This document shows, piece by piece, positions 43,471-51,721 of a DNA stretch of 64,000 nucleotides. Position numbers and translations under genes: made by a program. This DNA comes from Pirellulales bacterium (lineage in GTDB: Bacteria; Planctomycetota; Planctomycetia; Pirellulales; Lacipirellulaceae), in contig JADZFK010000138.1 of NCBI GenBank assembly GCA_020849945.1, positions 1 to 64,000 on the forward strand, written 5' to 3'. The notes beneath the pieces are model-generated. The model searched no databases and had not been told where the DNA came from. It saw only the letters and a program-made list of their open reading frames with translations. Position 1 is the stretch's first letter. Each line of letters begins with the position of its first letter.

Positions 43471-44301
43471 ATGCTTGAAACGCTGAAAATTACGAATCTC
43501 CACGTGGCCGTGGAGGGGAAGCCGATCCTCAACGGCGTGAACCTGACGATCCGTCGAGGCGAGGTTCATGCATTGATGGGTCCGAATGGCTCGGGCAAGA
43601 GTACGCTGGCCGGGGTCATCATGGGGCACCCAAGCTACGATGTTTCCGAGGGCACCATCGAGCTTAATGGCGATAACATTCTGGAATGGGACGCAAGCGA
43701 ACGAGCCAGGGCCGGTATTTTCATGGCCTTCCAGCGGCCGATGGCGATTCCCGGCGTCAAGATGGCCGACTTCCTGCGCCATGCCACCACGAACGTCCGC
43801 AATCCCAACCGAAAAGAAGGCGAGCAACTCATTCCGATGCGCGAATTCCGAAAGGAACTGCGCGAGAAGATGGCTCAATTGAAGATGGACGAAGAGTTCG
43901 CCCGCCGCTACGTAAACGACGGTTTTTCCGGCGGCGAGATGAAGCGGGCAGAGATTCTCCAGTTGGCCATGTTGCTCCCGAAGTTCGCGATCCTCGACGA
44001 GACCGATAGCGGCCTCGATGTCGATGCCGTAAAGCTCGCCAGCCAAAGCATTGCCGAGATCGGCGGCGCCGAGATGGGAATCCTCATCATCACGCATCAC
44101 GATCGGCTGCTCGAACACAATGTGCCCGATTTCACCCATGTGATGCTGGGGGGCCGAATCGTCGAAACTGGCGGCGTGGAACTTGCCCGCGAACTGTACA
44201 CCGAGGGCTACGAAAAGGTCCGCGAACGGCATCCCGAGGACGCGGCAGTCGAAAAAGAAATGTCGTCCACCGGCAAAACATTGGCCGCAGGCGTCGCTTG
44301 A
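43471..44301 (+). CDS. sufC: Fe-S cluster assembly ATPase SufC
   Basis: A 276-residue ABC-type ATPase of the SufBCD scaffold complex. Walker A GPNGSGKST (near residue 38), the Q-loop region MAFQRPMAIPGV, signature FSGGEMKRAEI and Walker B FAILDETDSGLDVDA are all canonical; the last is diagnostic for SufC (DETDSGLD). The C-terminus continues about 15 residues past the usual end. SufC drives conformational change of SufB/SufD during cluster building. The sufB gene follows 56 bases downstream. Confidence 0.97.
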   Translation: MLETLKITNLHVAVEGKPILNGVNLTIRRGEVHALMGPNGSGKSTLAGVIMGHPSYDVSEGTIELNGDNILEWDASERARAGIFMAFQRPMAIPGVKMADFLRHATTNVRNPNRKEGEQLIPMREFRKELREKMAQLKMDEEFARRYVNDGFSGGEMKRAEILQLAMLLPKFAILDETDSGLDVDAVKLASQSIAEIGGAEMGILIITHHDRLLEHNVPDFTHVMLGGRIVETGGVELARELYTEGYEKVRERHPEDAAVEKEMSSTGKTLAAGVA

Positions 44302-44357
44302 ACTGCAATAGGTTCACCACGTCGGCCCGTTGTGGTGAAGCGTTATAGGACATACTC

Positions 44358-45770
44358 ATGGCTACCGATTTGATTGCATCCGACGAGACGGGAATTGGCG
44401 AAATCAATAAGTATGATTTCGTCACCCCCTCCCATGCCGTGTTCAAAGCCCGGCGCGGGCTCAACTCGCAAATCGTCGCCGAAATTTCCGAAATGAAGGG
44501 TGAGCCTCGCTGGATGCGCGATTTTCGGCTCAATTCGCTCAAACTGTTCGAGTCGCGGCCATTGCCTCGCTGGGGTGGTGATATTGCGCTCGACTTCCAA
44601 GACATCTACTACTACCTGAAGCCGACCGATCACCAAGGCAAAACATGGGACGATGTTCCGGCCGAGATCAAGGAAACCTTCGATAAACTCGGCATTCCCG
44701 AAGCGGAAAAGAAATTCCTCGCGGGCGTCAAAGCCCAGTTCGAAAGCGAAGTCGTCTACGGCTCGCTCAAGGAAGACCTGGCCAAGAAGGGTGTCATCTT
44801 CACCGATACCGATACGGCCGTCCGCGAGCACGGCGACCTGGTCCGAGAGTACCTGGGCACGATCATTCCCCCGGGCGACAATAAATTCGCCGCCCTTAAC
44901 TCGGCCGTGTGGTCCGGCGGGTCATTCATTTACGTTCCCAAAGGCGTGAAGATCGAGTTTCCCCTTCAGGCGTATTTCCGAATCAACGCCGAGCGAATGG
45001 GCCAGTTCGAACGAACGCTGATCATCGTCGATGAAGGGGCCGAGGTGCATTATGTCGAGGGCTGCACCGCACCCATGTATTCGACCGAGAGTTTGCACTC
45101 GGCCGTGGTGGAAGTGGTCGTTCGACGCGGTGCACGATGCCGTTACACCACGATCCAAAACTGGGCGAACAATATCTACAACCTCGTGACGAAGCGGGCC
45201 GTGGCCTACGGCGATTCGCTCATGGAATGGATCGACGGCAACCTCGGCAGCCGACTCACGATGAAATACCCGGCCGTGTACATGATGGAGCCAGGCGCTC
45301 GCGGGGAAATCCTCTCAATCGCGTTCGCCTCGAAGGGCCAGCACCAAGATGCCGGCGCCAAGGTAGTCCACTGCGCCCCCCACACGAAGAGCCGCATTAT
45401 CTCCAAGAGCATTAGCAAGAACGGCGGCCGTTCGAGCTATCGCGGCCTGTGCAAGGTGCAAGATGGCGCCATCGGCTCGAAGAGTAACGTCGTGTGCGAC
45501 GCCCTGATCCTCGACCCCGCCAGCCGGAGCGATACTTATCCGTATATCGAAGTGGAAGAGCAGGACGTGCATGTCGAACACGAGGCCAGCGTTTCGCGCA
45601 TTGGCGAGGAGCAGCTCTTCTACCTGCAAAGCCGCGGCCTGACCGAGGCCGAAGCCAGCTCGATGATCGTCAGCGGGTTTATCGAACCGCTGGTGAAAGA
45701 ACTGCCAATGGAGTACGCCGTCGAAATGAACCGCCTCATCGAATTGCAGATGGAAGGCAGCGTCGGCTAG
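44358..45770 (+). CDS. sufB: Fe-S cluster assembly protein SufB
   Basis: A 470-residue scaffold subunit. It has the [54 protein letters not shown] region (broken here only for reference) of the beta-helix core, plus the N-terminal [13 protein letters not shown] segment. The likely cluster-bearing Cys/Glu/His residues of the SufB C-terminal half (VVCDAL, HVEHEA) are present. ATG 44358 follows AGGA. It works with SufC and SufD to build 4Fe-4S clusters. The normal partner gene sufD does not follow directly; a Uma2 gene lies between them. Confidence 0.97.
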   Translation: MATDLIASDETGIGEINKYDFVTPSHAVFKARRGLNSQIVAEISEMKGEPRWMRDFRLNSLKLFESRPLPRWGGDIALDFQDIYYYLKPTDHQGKTWDDVPAEIKETFDKLGIPEAEKKFLAGVKAQFESEVVYGSLKEDLAKKGVIFTDTDTAVREHGDLVREYLGTIIPPGDNKFAALNSAVWSGGSFIYVPKGVKIEFPLQAYFRINAERMGQFERTLIIVDEGAEVHYVEGCTAPMYSTESLHSAVVEVVVRRGARCRYTTIQNWANNIYNLVTKRAVAYGDSLMEWIDGNLGSRLTMKYPAVYMMEPGARGEILSIAFASKGQHQDAGAKVVHCAPHTKSRIISKSISKNGGRSSYRGLCKVQDGAIGSKSNVVCDALILDPASRSDTYPYIEVEEQDVHVEHEASVSRIGEEQLFYLQSRGLTEAEASSMIVSGFIEPLVKELPMEYAVEMNRLIELQMEGSVG

Positions 45771-45797
45771 CACCTGCCAGTCCAAAGGGCCATCACC

Positions 45798-46349
45798 ATG
45801 AGCACCGCATTCCAACCCACTACCGAGCATTTGATTGCCGAGCTTTTTAGGATCGACGGCAAGGCTGAAATCGTTGACGGGAGGATTTTTGTCATGAGTC
45901 CGACAGGGGGGAGGCCAGGGCGAGCCAGTGGCGCAATTTACAGCAGTTTACGGGCGGTCGAAGCGCATGCCCATGGCTATGCCTATCCGGATAACGTTGC
46001 CTTCTTAGTGAATCTGCCGAATCGAAAGAGTTTTTCGCCAGATGCCGCGTTCAGCAAGGCGGCGCCAGACATGGAGTTTGTGAAGGGTGCTCCGGAATTT
46101 GCTGTTGAGGTCCGTAGCGAAGGCGACTATGGGCGTCCTGCGGAACGTGAGATTGTTCAGAAGCGAGCAGATTACTTTGCGGCTGGCACGAAGGTAGTTT
46201 GGGATGTCGATTTGTTGAGTGACGACGTGATTCGAGTCTATCGGATCGGTTCTCCCGACCAGCCCACCATTTACCGCCGCGCTGAATTGGCCGAAGCTGA
46301 ACCCGCCGTTCCCGGTTGGAAATTCGCGGTCGATGAATTGTTCGGTTAG
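45798..46349 (+). CDS. Uma2 family putative endonuclease
   Basis: A 183-residue protein of the Uma2/DUF820 family (restriction-endonuclease-like PD-(D/E)xK fold). The family pattern is clear: EIVDGRIFVMSPTGG near the N-terminus, SPDAAF, PEFAVEVRSEGD (the Asp/Glu core), then REIVQKRADYFAAGTKVVWDVD. Catalytic D..ExK residues are partly changed (VEVRSE). It lies 27 bases after sufB and 30 bases before sufD, so it splits the suf scaffold genes. The biological role of Uma2 proteins is largely unknown; they are abundant in planctomycetes and cyanobacteria and look mobile. Confidence 0.9.
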   Translation: MSTAFQPTTEHLIAELFRIDGKAEIVDGRIFVMSPTGGRPGRASGAIYSSLRAVEAHAHGYAYPDNVAFLVNLPNRKSFSPDAAFSKAAPDMEFVKGAPEFAVEVRSEGDYGRPAEREIVQKRADYFAAGTKVVWDVDLLSDDVIRVYRIGSPDQPTIYRRAELAEAEPAVPGWKFAVDELFG

Positions 46350-46379
46350 TTGGTTTGGTGAAAGGCGTTTAGGAGAATA

Positions 46380-47720
46380 ATGGCTACCGCGATCGCGTCC
46401 CCTGGTTTTTCGCAGGCGTCGTTCGATGCCTTTCTCGCCGCGCGCAACGAGCCCTCCTGGCTGACCGATTTGCGGCTCAAAGCGTGGTCGAGCTTTCTCG
46501 AACTGCCGATGCCCTCCACCCACGATGAAGAGTGGATGCGCACCGACATCCGGCTCTTCAAGCTCGATCGATTCGAACTGCCAGAGCCAACCGGTGCAAT
46601 CTCGCCACAGGATATCGAATTGCCCAATGCCCTGTTGGCCGCTGGGGTCGATCTCGCCGGGCATGCCGTGGCGATGAACAGTCACTCGGTGGCCTCCGAA
46701 CTCGCGCCTCGTTGGGCAAGGCAAGGCGTGTTGTTCGGAAGCCTTGCGAAGCTCGTGCGCGAACACGGCGAATTGCTGCGCCCGTTCTTCGAACGCCACG
46801 TCGTCGATCCGTTCAAAGATAAATTCTCGGCTCTTAACGCGGCGTGTTGGTCGGGTGGCACCTTGCTTTACGTGCCGAAAGGAGTCGCGATCGAGGAGCC
46901 GCTCCATTCCCTATCGGCCATGGCGCCCCGCGGCGTCGATCTGGGAAAAACCCTCGTCATCTTGGAAACGGGTGCGGAAGCAACCTTCCTCTCAGAAACA
47001 GCCAGCACCTCGGCCGAGGGGAGTGGCCTCCACTGCGGGTCGATCGAACTCATCTTGGAACCAGCCGCTCGTTTACGCTATGTGAGCCTACAAAACTGGG
47101 GGCAAGAGGCTTGGCACTTCGCTCATCAAAAAGCCCACGTGGCTCGCGAAGCAAGCCTCCAATGGACGATCGGCGCACTCGGCGCGCGGCTAGCCAAGGT
47201 GAATCAACACGTCGCACTTACCGGGCCCGATGCCGAAGCCCAAGTTAACGGTGTGATGTTCACCGAAGGTCGCCAGCACCTTTCCTACAATACGCACCAG
47301 CACCACCAGGCACCCTACTGCAAGAGTGATTTGCTCTACAAAACCGCGCTCCAAGATCATTCTCGCACCGTGTGGCGGGGCATGATCCGGGTCGAACGCG
47401 AGGCCCAACGTACCGATGCCTACCAGCGAAACGACAACCTCATGCTCTCGCGCCATGCGCGGGCCGATTCCATCCCAGGCCTCGAAATCGAGGCCGACGA
47501 CGTTCGCTGCACCCATGGCAGCACCAGCGGTCGCGTCGATGACCACCAGTTGTTCTACGCCATGACTCGCGGTTACACCCGCCGAGAGGCCGTCCGCATG
47601 ATCGTTGCCGGGTTCTTTCAGCAAGTCTTCGACCGAATCACGATCGAAAGTGTTCGAGAGGCGCTCGGCGAAGCGATCGGCCGACGCGTGAGCGATATTC
47701 AGGAAACAGTCGTAGCGTGA
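46380..47720 (+). CDS. sufD: Fe-S cluster assembly protein SufD
   Basis: A 446-residue paralogue of SufB. ATG 46380 follows TTTAGGAGA. The N-terminal helical part (FLAARNEPSWLTDLRLKAWSSFLELPMPSTHDEEWMRTD is its opening, in which the PxxxEEWR-type segment is typical) precedes the beta-helix core and C-terminal helices (HGSTSGRVDDHQLFYAMTRG, REAVRMIVAGFFQQVFDRI). It should form the SufBC2D complex with the upstream gene products. The family-typical histidine in ADDVRCTHG is present. Confidence 0.95.
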   Translation: MATAIASPGFSQASFDAFLAARNEPSWLTDLRLKAWSSFLELPMPSTHDEEWMRTDIRLFKLDRFELPEPTGAISPQDIELPNALLAAGVDLAGHAVAMNSHSVASELAPRWARQGVLFGSLAKLVREHGELLRPFFERHVVDPFKDKFSALNAACWSGGTLLYVPKGVAIEEPLHSLSAMAPRGVDLGKTLVILETGAEATFLSETASTSAEGSGLHCGSIELILEPAARLRYVSLQNWGQEAWHFAHQKAHVAREASLQWTIGALGARLAKVNQHVALTGPDAEAQVNGVMFTEGRQHLSYNTHQHHQAPYCKSDLLYKTALQDHSRTVWRGMIRVEREAQRTDAYQRNDNLMLSRHARADSIPGLEIEADDVRCTHGSTSGRVDDHQLFYAMTRGYTRREAVRMIVAGFFQQVFDRITIESVREALGEAIGRRVSDIQETVVA

Positions 47721-48111
47721 TAGTGATGGCTCGGATGTCCGTCGCAAACGCCGCGCGGCTTGTGGTTGGGCATCTCACTGCCGAACCGAGGAACGCCACT
47801 TGGGAATTCCGAAAGAAAATTTGCGTCTACCGGCCAATCGTTTATTTGAAGGGTGTCCGAGAAATGGAGCCCGCTTTCAGCCCCCGGCCTTGAGCATGTG
47901 ATGAAATGTCGATTCGAGTTAGCGGCGGCCGCCAGGCCGCTGGATTAACCAGTTATTTCCACCACTTGTGCCGTAATCGGTTGCCCGCTTTCCGCAACAA
48001 GAATCAAAGCCTCAAAGCCGGGGGCCGTGTATCCAATTCCCAAACACCCTCGCTTATTTGCAAATTTCCGGAGTCGGTCGACGAGTTGGTGGATTGAGAA
48101 GGAATCGTGGC
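47721..48111. other. Intergenic with family C repeat
   Basis: Between sufD and the Rieske ferredoxin gene. It contains the family C repeat; no gene is seen. In many suf operons this position is occupied by sufS, which is absent here. Confidence 0.5.
47899..47985 (+). repeat. Dispersed repeat, family C copy 2
   Basis: GATTCGAGTTAGCGGCGGCCGCCAGGCCGCTG ... CCACTTGTGCCGTAATCGGTTG, matching 28225-28310 along its length. Confidence 0.7.
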
Positions 48112-48444
48112 ATGGTGATGAATGAGCAGCCGTATGTGGCGGTGGCCAATGTGTCGGATGTGGTTGATCCAGGCTCGACCCTCGTGGAATTGGGCGAGCG
48201 GTTGGTCGTGCTCATCCACGCCGCCGGCCACTGGTACGCGCTCGACGACGTTTGCACTCACGATGGCGGCCCACTCAGCGAAGGGCCTATCGACCCACTG
48301 CTTTGCACAATCACCTGTCCTCGGCACGGCGCAAAGTTCGACCTGCGAACCGGCGCGGCCCTTACCTTGCCCGCAACGAAGCCGACGTCGGCGCATGAGG
48401 TGAAGGTCGAGGGTGAGAAAGTATTCGTGCGGCTCAGAACTTGA
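48112..48444 (+). CDS. Rieske 2Fe-2S ferredoxin
   Basis: A 110-residue soluble Rieske protein of the non-heme oxygenase ferredoxin type. Cluster motifs are C48-T-H50 and C69-P-R-H72-G. There are no disulfide cysteines, which separates it from the bc1 type. ATG 48112 (AAGGA upstream) or ATG 48118 could start it. Rieske ferredoxins are commonly placed in planctomycete suf operons between sufD and sufS/sufT and may donate electrons in cluster assembly. The gene is probably part of the same unit. Confidence 0.93.
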   Translation: MVMNEQPYVAVANVSDVVDPGSTLVELGERLVVLIHAAGHWYALDDVCTHDGGPLSEGPIDPLLCTITCPRHGAKFDLRTGAALTLPATKPTSAHEVKVEGEKVFVRLRT

Positions 48445-48552
48445 GTTGCGATGTTATGCGGTTTCCCCAAGACCGTCCTCTGTCTGGTATCCGCCGTAAC
48501 TTGCTGTTCCGGCAAGATTGAAGATTCTGCCGGCTTGGCGTATCCTTTAAGT

Positions 48553-49140
48553 ATGAGTGCCGCACAAAAACGACAGCCCGTAACGATTGAAACGTACTTG
48601 GCTGAAGAGTTGAAGTCGCAAAAGAAGCACGAGTTTCTTGGTGGCTTCCTCCATGCCATGGCGGGGGGCTCGAACGCGCACAATCTAATCGCTACGAATG
48701 TGATCGGAGCACTGCACGGTCGGCTACGCGGCAAGCCCTGTGCGGCTTTCAATTCGGATACTAAAGTTCGCGTTTTCCTCCCGACAAGCGTGCGATTCTA
48801 CTACCCGGACGCTTCGGTCGTATGCCTGCCAAATGGCGGAGAGGATTCCTTCCAGGATCGGCCGGTTGTGGTTGTCGAAGTACTATCGAAGAGTACGCGT
48901 CGTATCGACCAAATTGAAAAAAAGGAAGGCTATCTCTCGATTCCAACCCTAAGTGTTTATATTCTCATTGAACAAGAGCTGTCGGCGGTAACCGTTTATC
49001 GCCGTTCAGAACTAGGCTTCGGTCAAGAATATTATCATGCGATGGATGATGTCATCCCCCTCACGGAAATTGGCGCCGAGTTGCCGTTAGCGGAAATCTA
49101 TGAACGGGTCGAGTTTGTTCCAGAACCTGTTGAGGAATAG
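48553..49140 (+). CDS. Uma2 family putative endonuclease
   Basis: A 195-residue second Uma2/DUF820 protein (ATG 48553; the longer track ORF runs through non-coding DNA). It opens with ETYLAEELKSQKKHEFLGGFLHAMAGGSNAHN, a classic Uma2 start. VRFYYPDASVVCLPNG supplies the first Asp, and PVVVVEVLSKSTRRIDQIEKKEGYLSIPTLSVYILIEQ supplies the ExL and basic residues with the typical strand order. It lies between the Rieske and sufT genes and differs clearly from the Uma2 protein encoded between sufB and sufD, so these are two separate acquisitions. Confidence 0.9.
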   Translation: MSAAQKRQPVTIETYLAEELKSQKKHEFLGGFLHAMAGGSNAHNLIATNVIGALHGRLRGKPCAAFNSDTKVRVFLPTSVRFYYPDASVVCLPNGGEDSFQDRPVVVVEVLSKSTRRIDQIEKKEGYLSIPTLSVYILIEQELSAVTVYRRSELGFGQEYYHAMDDVIPLTEIGAELPLAEIYERVEFVPEPVEE

Positions 49141-49151
49141 AGGTGTCGATT

Positions 49152-49469
49152 ATGCCCGTTGCTGAAGAAACGGTTCGTGAAGCGCTGAAAGTCGTGGTTG
49201 ACCCCGAGTTGTTTGTGAATATTGTCGACTTGGGACTCATCTACGAGATCAAGATCGACGAACAGCCGGAAGGAACATCCAACGTTCAGGTTGCGATGAC
49301 GATGACCAGTCCGGCATGCCCGGCAGGCCCTCAATTGCTCAGCCAATCGCACGCCGTGGTGCAACGACTCGACGGCGTCGGCGAAGTCGATGTGAAGCTC
49401 GTAATGGAACCACCCTGGACACCCGACCGCATGACCGAAGACGCCCGCGACCAGTTGGGAATCTTCTAG
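49152..49469 (+). CDS. sufT: SufT/MIP18-family Fe-S maturation protein
   Basis: A 105-residue DUF59 protein. ATG 49152 has AGAGGTG upstream; GTG 49143 is an alternative. It has the family core VVDPELFVNIVDLGLIYEI (DPE.. NIVDLGL), the MTMTSPACPAGPQL loop with the conserved cysteine, and the end VMEPPWTPDRMTEDARDQLGI. SufT-like proteins help mature Fe-S proteins, probably as cluster carriers. It closes the suf region. A cysteine desulfurase and SufU are not found in the window. Confidence 0.95.
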   Translation: MPVAEETVREALKVVVDPELFVNIVDLGLIYEIKIDEQPEGTSNVQVAMTMTSPACPAGPQLLSQSHAVVQRLDGVGEVDVKLVMEPPWTPDRMTEDARDQLGIF

Positions 49470-49487
49470 GCGGATAATTGCGGATTA

Positions 49488-49528
49488 TTGATTCAATCCG
49501 AAATCCGCAATCCGAAATCCGAAATCAA
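49488..49528. repeat. Simple repeat AATCCGAAATCCGC
   Basis: ATTCAATCCGAAATCCGCAATCCGAAATCCGAAATC directly before the start of the ATP-grasp gene; four to five units of ATCCGAA. Confidence 0.85.
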
Positions 49529-50545
49529 ATGCAGGTCTTCGTTTACGAGTGGGCGACCGGCGGCGGCTTGGTCGAGGAACCTGGCCCGTTGCCCGCTTCC
49601 TTGTTGCGCGAAGGCGGGGCGATGATCGGCGCGCTCGTGCGCGATCTGCATCGCATCGTCGGAACCCAGGTTATGGCGTTGCGAGACCCTCGCGTCGTTC
49701 AATTAACGCTGGAGCCGTGCGAGCCTGTGGAAGTGCTAAGTCGCTCCGCCCGCGACGAGCAATTCGACCTATATGCGAACCAAGCCGATGCCACGGTCCT
49801 CATCGCGCCAGAGTTCGACAACATTCTGCTCAAGTTGGCCAAAAGAGTCGAAGCGGCAGGGGGCCGCCTCGTGTCGCCAGCGTCTGCATTCATCCGAATT
49901 GCCGCCGACAAGCACCGCACCTGCCAGGTTCTGGAAGCGGCGGGCGTTCCCGTGCCGGTCGGATGTATGCTTGATCCCGAGGCTCCTCTGCCTGCCGATT
50001 TCCCTTACCCTGCCGTCGTCAAACCCGCTGATGGCGCGGGCTCGCAAGATACTTACTTTGTGCGAAGTGCAACCGACACGCCGCCCGCGTATGCTTGGCG
50101 CCGTCGGCTCGAACGCTACGTTCCTGGTCTGGCGGCCAGCACGGCAGTGCTCTCGGGGCCTGCGGGCAGCGTGGCGTTATCGCCTTGTGTTCAGCGTATT
50201 TCACAAGATGGCCGTTTCCGCTACTTGGGCGGAGAGCTGCCGCTCGCGGCCGGGTTAGCCGAGCGTGCGCGGGCGTTGGCCTTGAAAGCCGTCGGGGCGT
50301 TGCCTCGGGCCGTGGGGTACGTGGGCGTCGATTTGGTACTCGGCAGCGATCCCGCCGGCAGCGAGGACTTTGTGATCGAGATCAACCCTCGATTGACCAC
50401 ATCCTACGTAGGTCTGCGGGCGGCCGCTCGCACCAACCTTGCCGAGGCCATGTGCCGTATCGCAAGTGGCGAAACCGTAGGCATCCGTTTTTCGGATCAG
50501 GCTTTGGAATTCGACCCCGCCGGAAACGTGAGTTATTTGCGATGA
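49529..50545 (+). CDS. mfnD: ATP-grasp ligase, MfnD-like (tyramine-glutamate ligase type)
   Basis: A 338-residue ATP-grasp protein starting at ATG 49529 (MQVFVYEWATGGG). The ATP-grasp core shows DKHRTCQVLEAAGVPVP, YPAVVKPADGAGSQ (Lys of the ATP-binding loop) and GYVGVDLVLG ... EDFVIEINPRLTTSYVGL (metal-binding Glu and Asn). Homologues linked to tetrahydromethanopterin/methanofuran C1 metabolism include MfnD, which adds glutamate to tyramine in methanofuran synthesis. The gene overlaps the next (mfnF-like) by 4 bases, and the pair makes the assignment. No tyrosine decarboxylase gene is in the window. The symbol is an inference from context. Confidence 0.75.
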   Translation: MQVFVYEWATGGGLVEEPGPLPASLLREGGAMIGALVRDLHRIVGTQVMALRDPRVVQLTLEPCEPVEVLSRSARDEQFDLYANQADATVLIAPEFDNILLKLAKRVEAAGGRLVSPASAFIRIAADKHRTCQVLEAAGVPVPVGCMLDPEAPLPADFPYPAVVKPADGAGSQDTYFVRSATDTPPAYAWRRRLERYVPGLAASTAVLSGPAGSVALSPCVQRISQDGRFRYLGGELPLAAGLAERARALALKAVGALPRAVGYVGVDLVLGSDPAGSEDFVIEINPRLTTSYVGLRAAARTNLAEAMCRIASGETVGIRFSDQALEFDPAGNVSYLR

Positions 50546-51558
50546 GTTGCCTCGGGCTCGATATCGGCGGCGCAAACCTCAAGGCGGCCCATCGAAATGG
50601 TTGGGCCGAAAGCCTTGCTTTTCCGCTCTGGAAATCACCGGAGAAACTAGCTTCCAAACTGCTTGAATTGATTGCTCAAGCTCCACCATCCGACTGCCTC
50701 GCCGTGACAATGACCGGCGAACTGTGCGATTGCTTCGCCTCGAAAGCCGAGGGCGTTCGCTTCATTCTCGGCGAAGTCGTGAAACCGGCCGATGGCCGAC
50801 ACGTTTTCGTTTACCTGACGAATGGTGAATTCGTCTCGGTCGATTTCGCATCTCAGAAACCGATGCTCGCGGCCGCAAGCAACTGGCGAGCGATCGCCGA
50901 GTTCGCTTCTCGATATGCCGCGGGCAACCTCGGGCTTGTCGTCGATATCGGATCGACAACCACCGACATCATCCCCATCCGCGATGGCCAGGTTGCGGCC
51001 CTTGGTCGAACCGATACGCAACGGCTAGCGTGCCACGAACTACTTTACACGGGCGTGGGGCGAACTCCGCTTTGCGCCGTGGTGAGCACCTTGCCCTGGA
51101 GACAAGCATCCTGCCCGGTCGCTGCCGAGTTCTTCGCCACGACCGCCGATGCCTATATCCTGTTGGGCGAGATACCCGAAGACCCCAGGGCCACGTCGGC
51201 CGCCGACGGAAGACCCGCCACACGCGAGTGCTCCCAACGACGCCTAGCGAAACAAATCTGCGCCGATCTGGCCGAGGTCGAGGAAGCCGATTTCTTGAAA
51301 ATGGCGGAAGTCATCCGTAACGCGCAACTCGACCGGGTGTCACAATCGCTAAGGCAGCGTATGGCTAATTTTAACCACCCGCCCGATTGGATCGTCATTT
51401 CCGGCACGGGCGAATTCCTCGCCCGCAAGGCGGTGGAAAGCCTGTGGCCCTCGGCCTTCATCACCAGCCTAACCGCCTCGCTCGGTAACGAAGTCAGCAA
51501 GGCCGCCGCCGCTTATGCCGTGGCCTGCTTGCTCGAGCCTTTGCAACCCAGTGAATGA
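50542..51558 (+). CDS. mfnF: MfnF-like H4MPT-linked C1 pathway protein
   Basis: A 338-residue ASKHA-fold protein starting at ATG 50542 inside the previous stop (ATGA). The first strand LGLDIGGANLKAAHRNG and the second phosphate motif VVDIGSTTTDIIPIRDG are those of the hydantoinase/oxoprolinase-like family that includes MfnF, the enzyme that couples the aminomethylfuran and glutamyltyramine halves of methanofuran. Planctomycetes carry tetrahydromethanopterin C1 genes, so a bacterial methanofuran-like cofactor is consistent. The coupling with the ATP-grasp gene supports the pathway. The C-terminus (TASLGNEVSKAAAAYAVA) is typical of the family. Confidence 0.82.
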   Translation: MSCLGLDIGGANLKAAHRNGWAESLAFPLWKSPEKLASKLLELIAQAPPSDCLAVTMTGELCDCFASKAEGVRFILGEVVKPADGRHVFVYLTNGEFVSVDFASQKPMLAAASNWRAIAEFASRYAAGNLGLVVDIGSTTTDIIPIRDGQVAALGRTDTQRLACHELLYTGVGRTPLCAVVSTLPWRQASCPVAAEFFATTADAYILLGEIPEDPRATSAADGRPATRECSQRRLAKQICADLAEVEEADFLKMAEVIRNAQLDRVSQSLRQRMANFNHPPDWIVISGTGEFLARKAVESLWPSAFITSLTASLGNEVSKAAAAYAVACLLEPLQPSE

Positions 51559-51575
51559 TCGAAACAAAGCGAACC

Positions 51576-51666
51576 AAGTAGGTCCCGCAAGCCGAGCGGG
51601 ACACGGAACGACCTTGCCTGCAACCACTTGGGTGGATAGTCCCGCTCGGCTTGCGGCACCTACTTC
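51576..51666. repeat. Dispersed palindromic repeat, family A copy 3
   Basis: AAGTAGGTCCCGCAAGCCGAGCGGGA ... TCCCGCTCGGCTTGCGGCACCTACTT: nearly perfect inverted ends around a 40-base centre that differs from the other two copies. It sits between the convergent mfnF-like and feoB genes and may serve as a transcription end. Confidence 0.8.
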
Positions 51667-51721
51667 TCTCCCCAGTGTGAGTTACGGATTCACCCCGCTG
51701 CACCGTGCCCAACGCTTGCGG

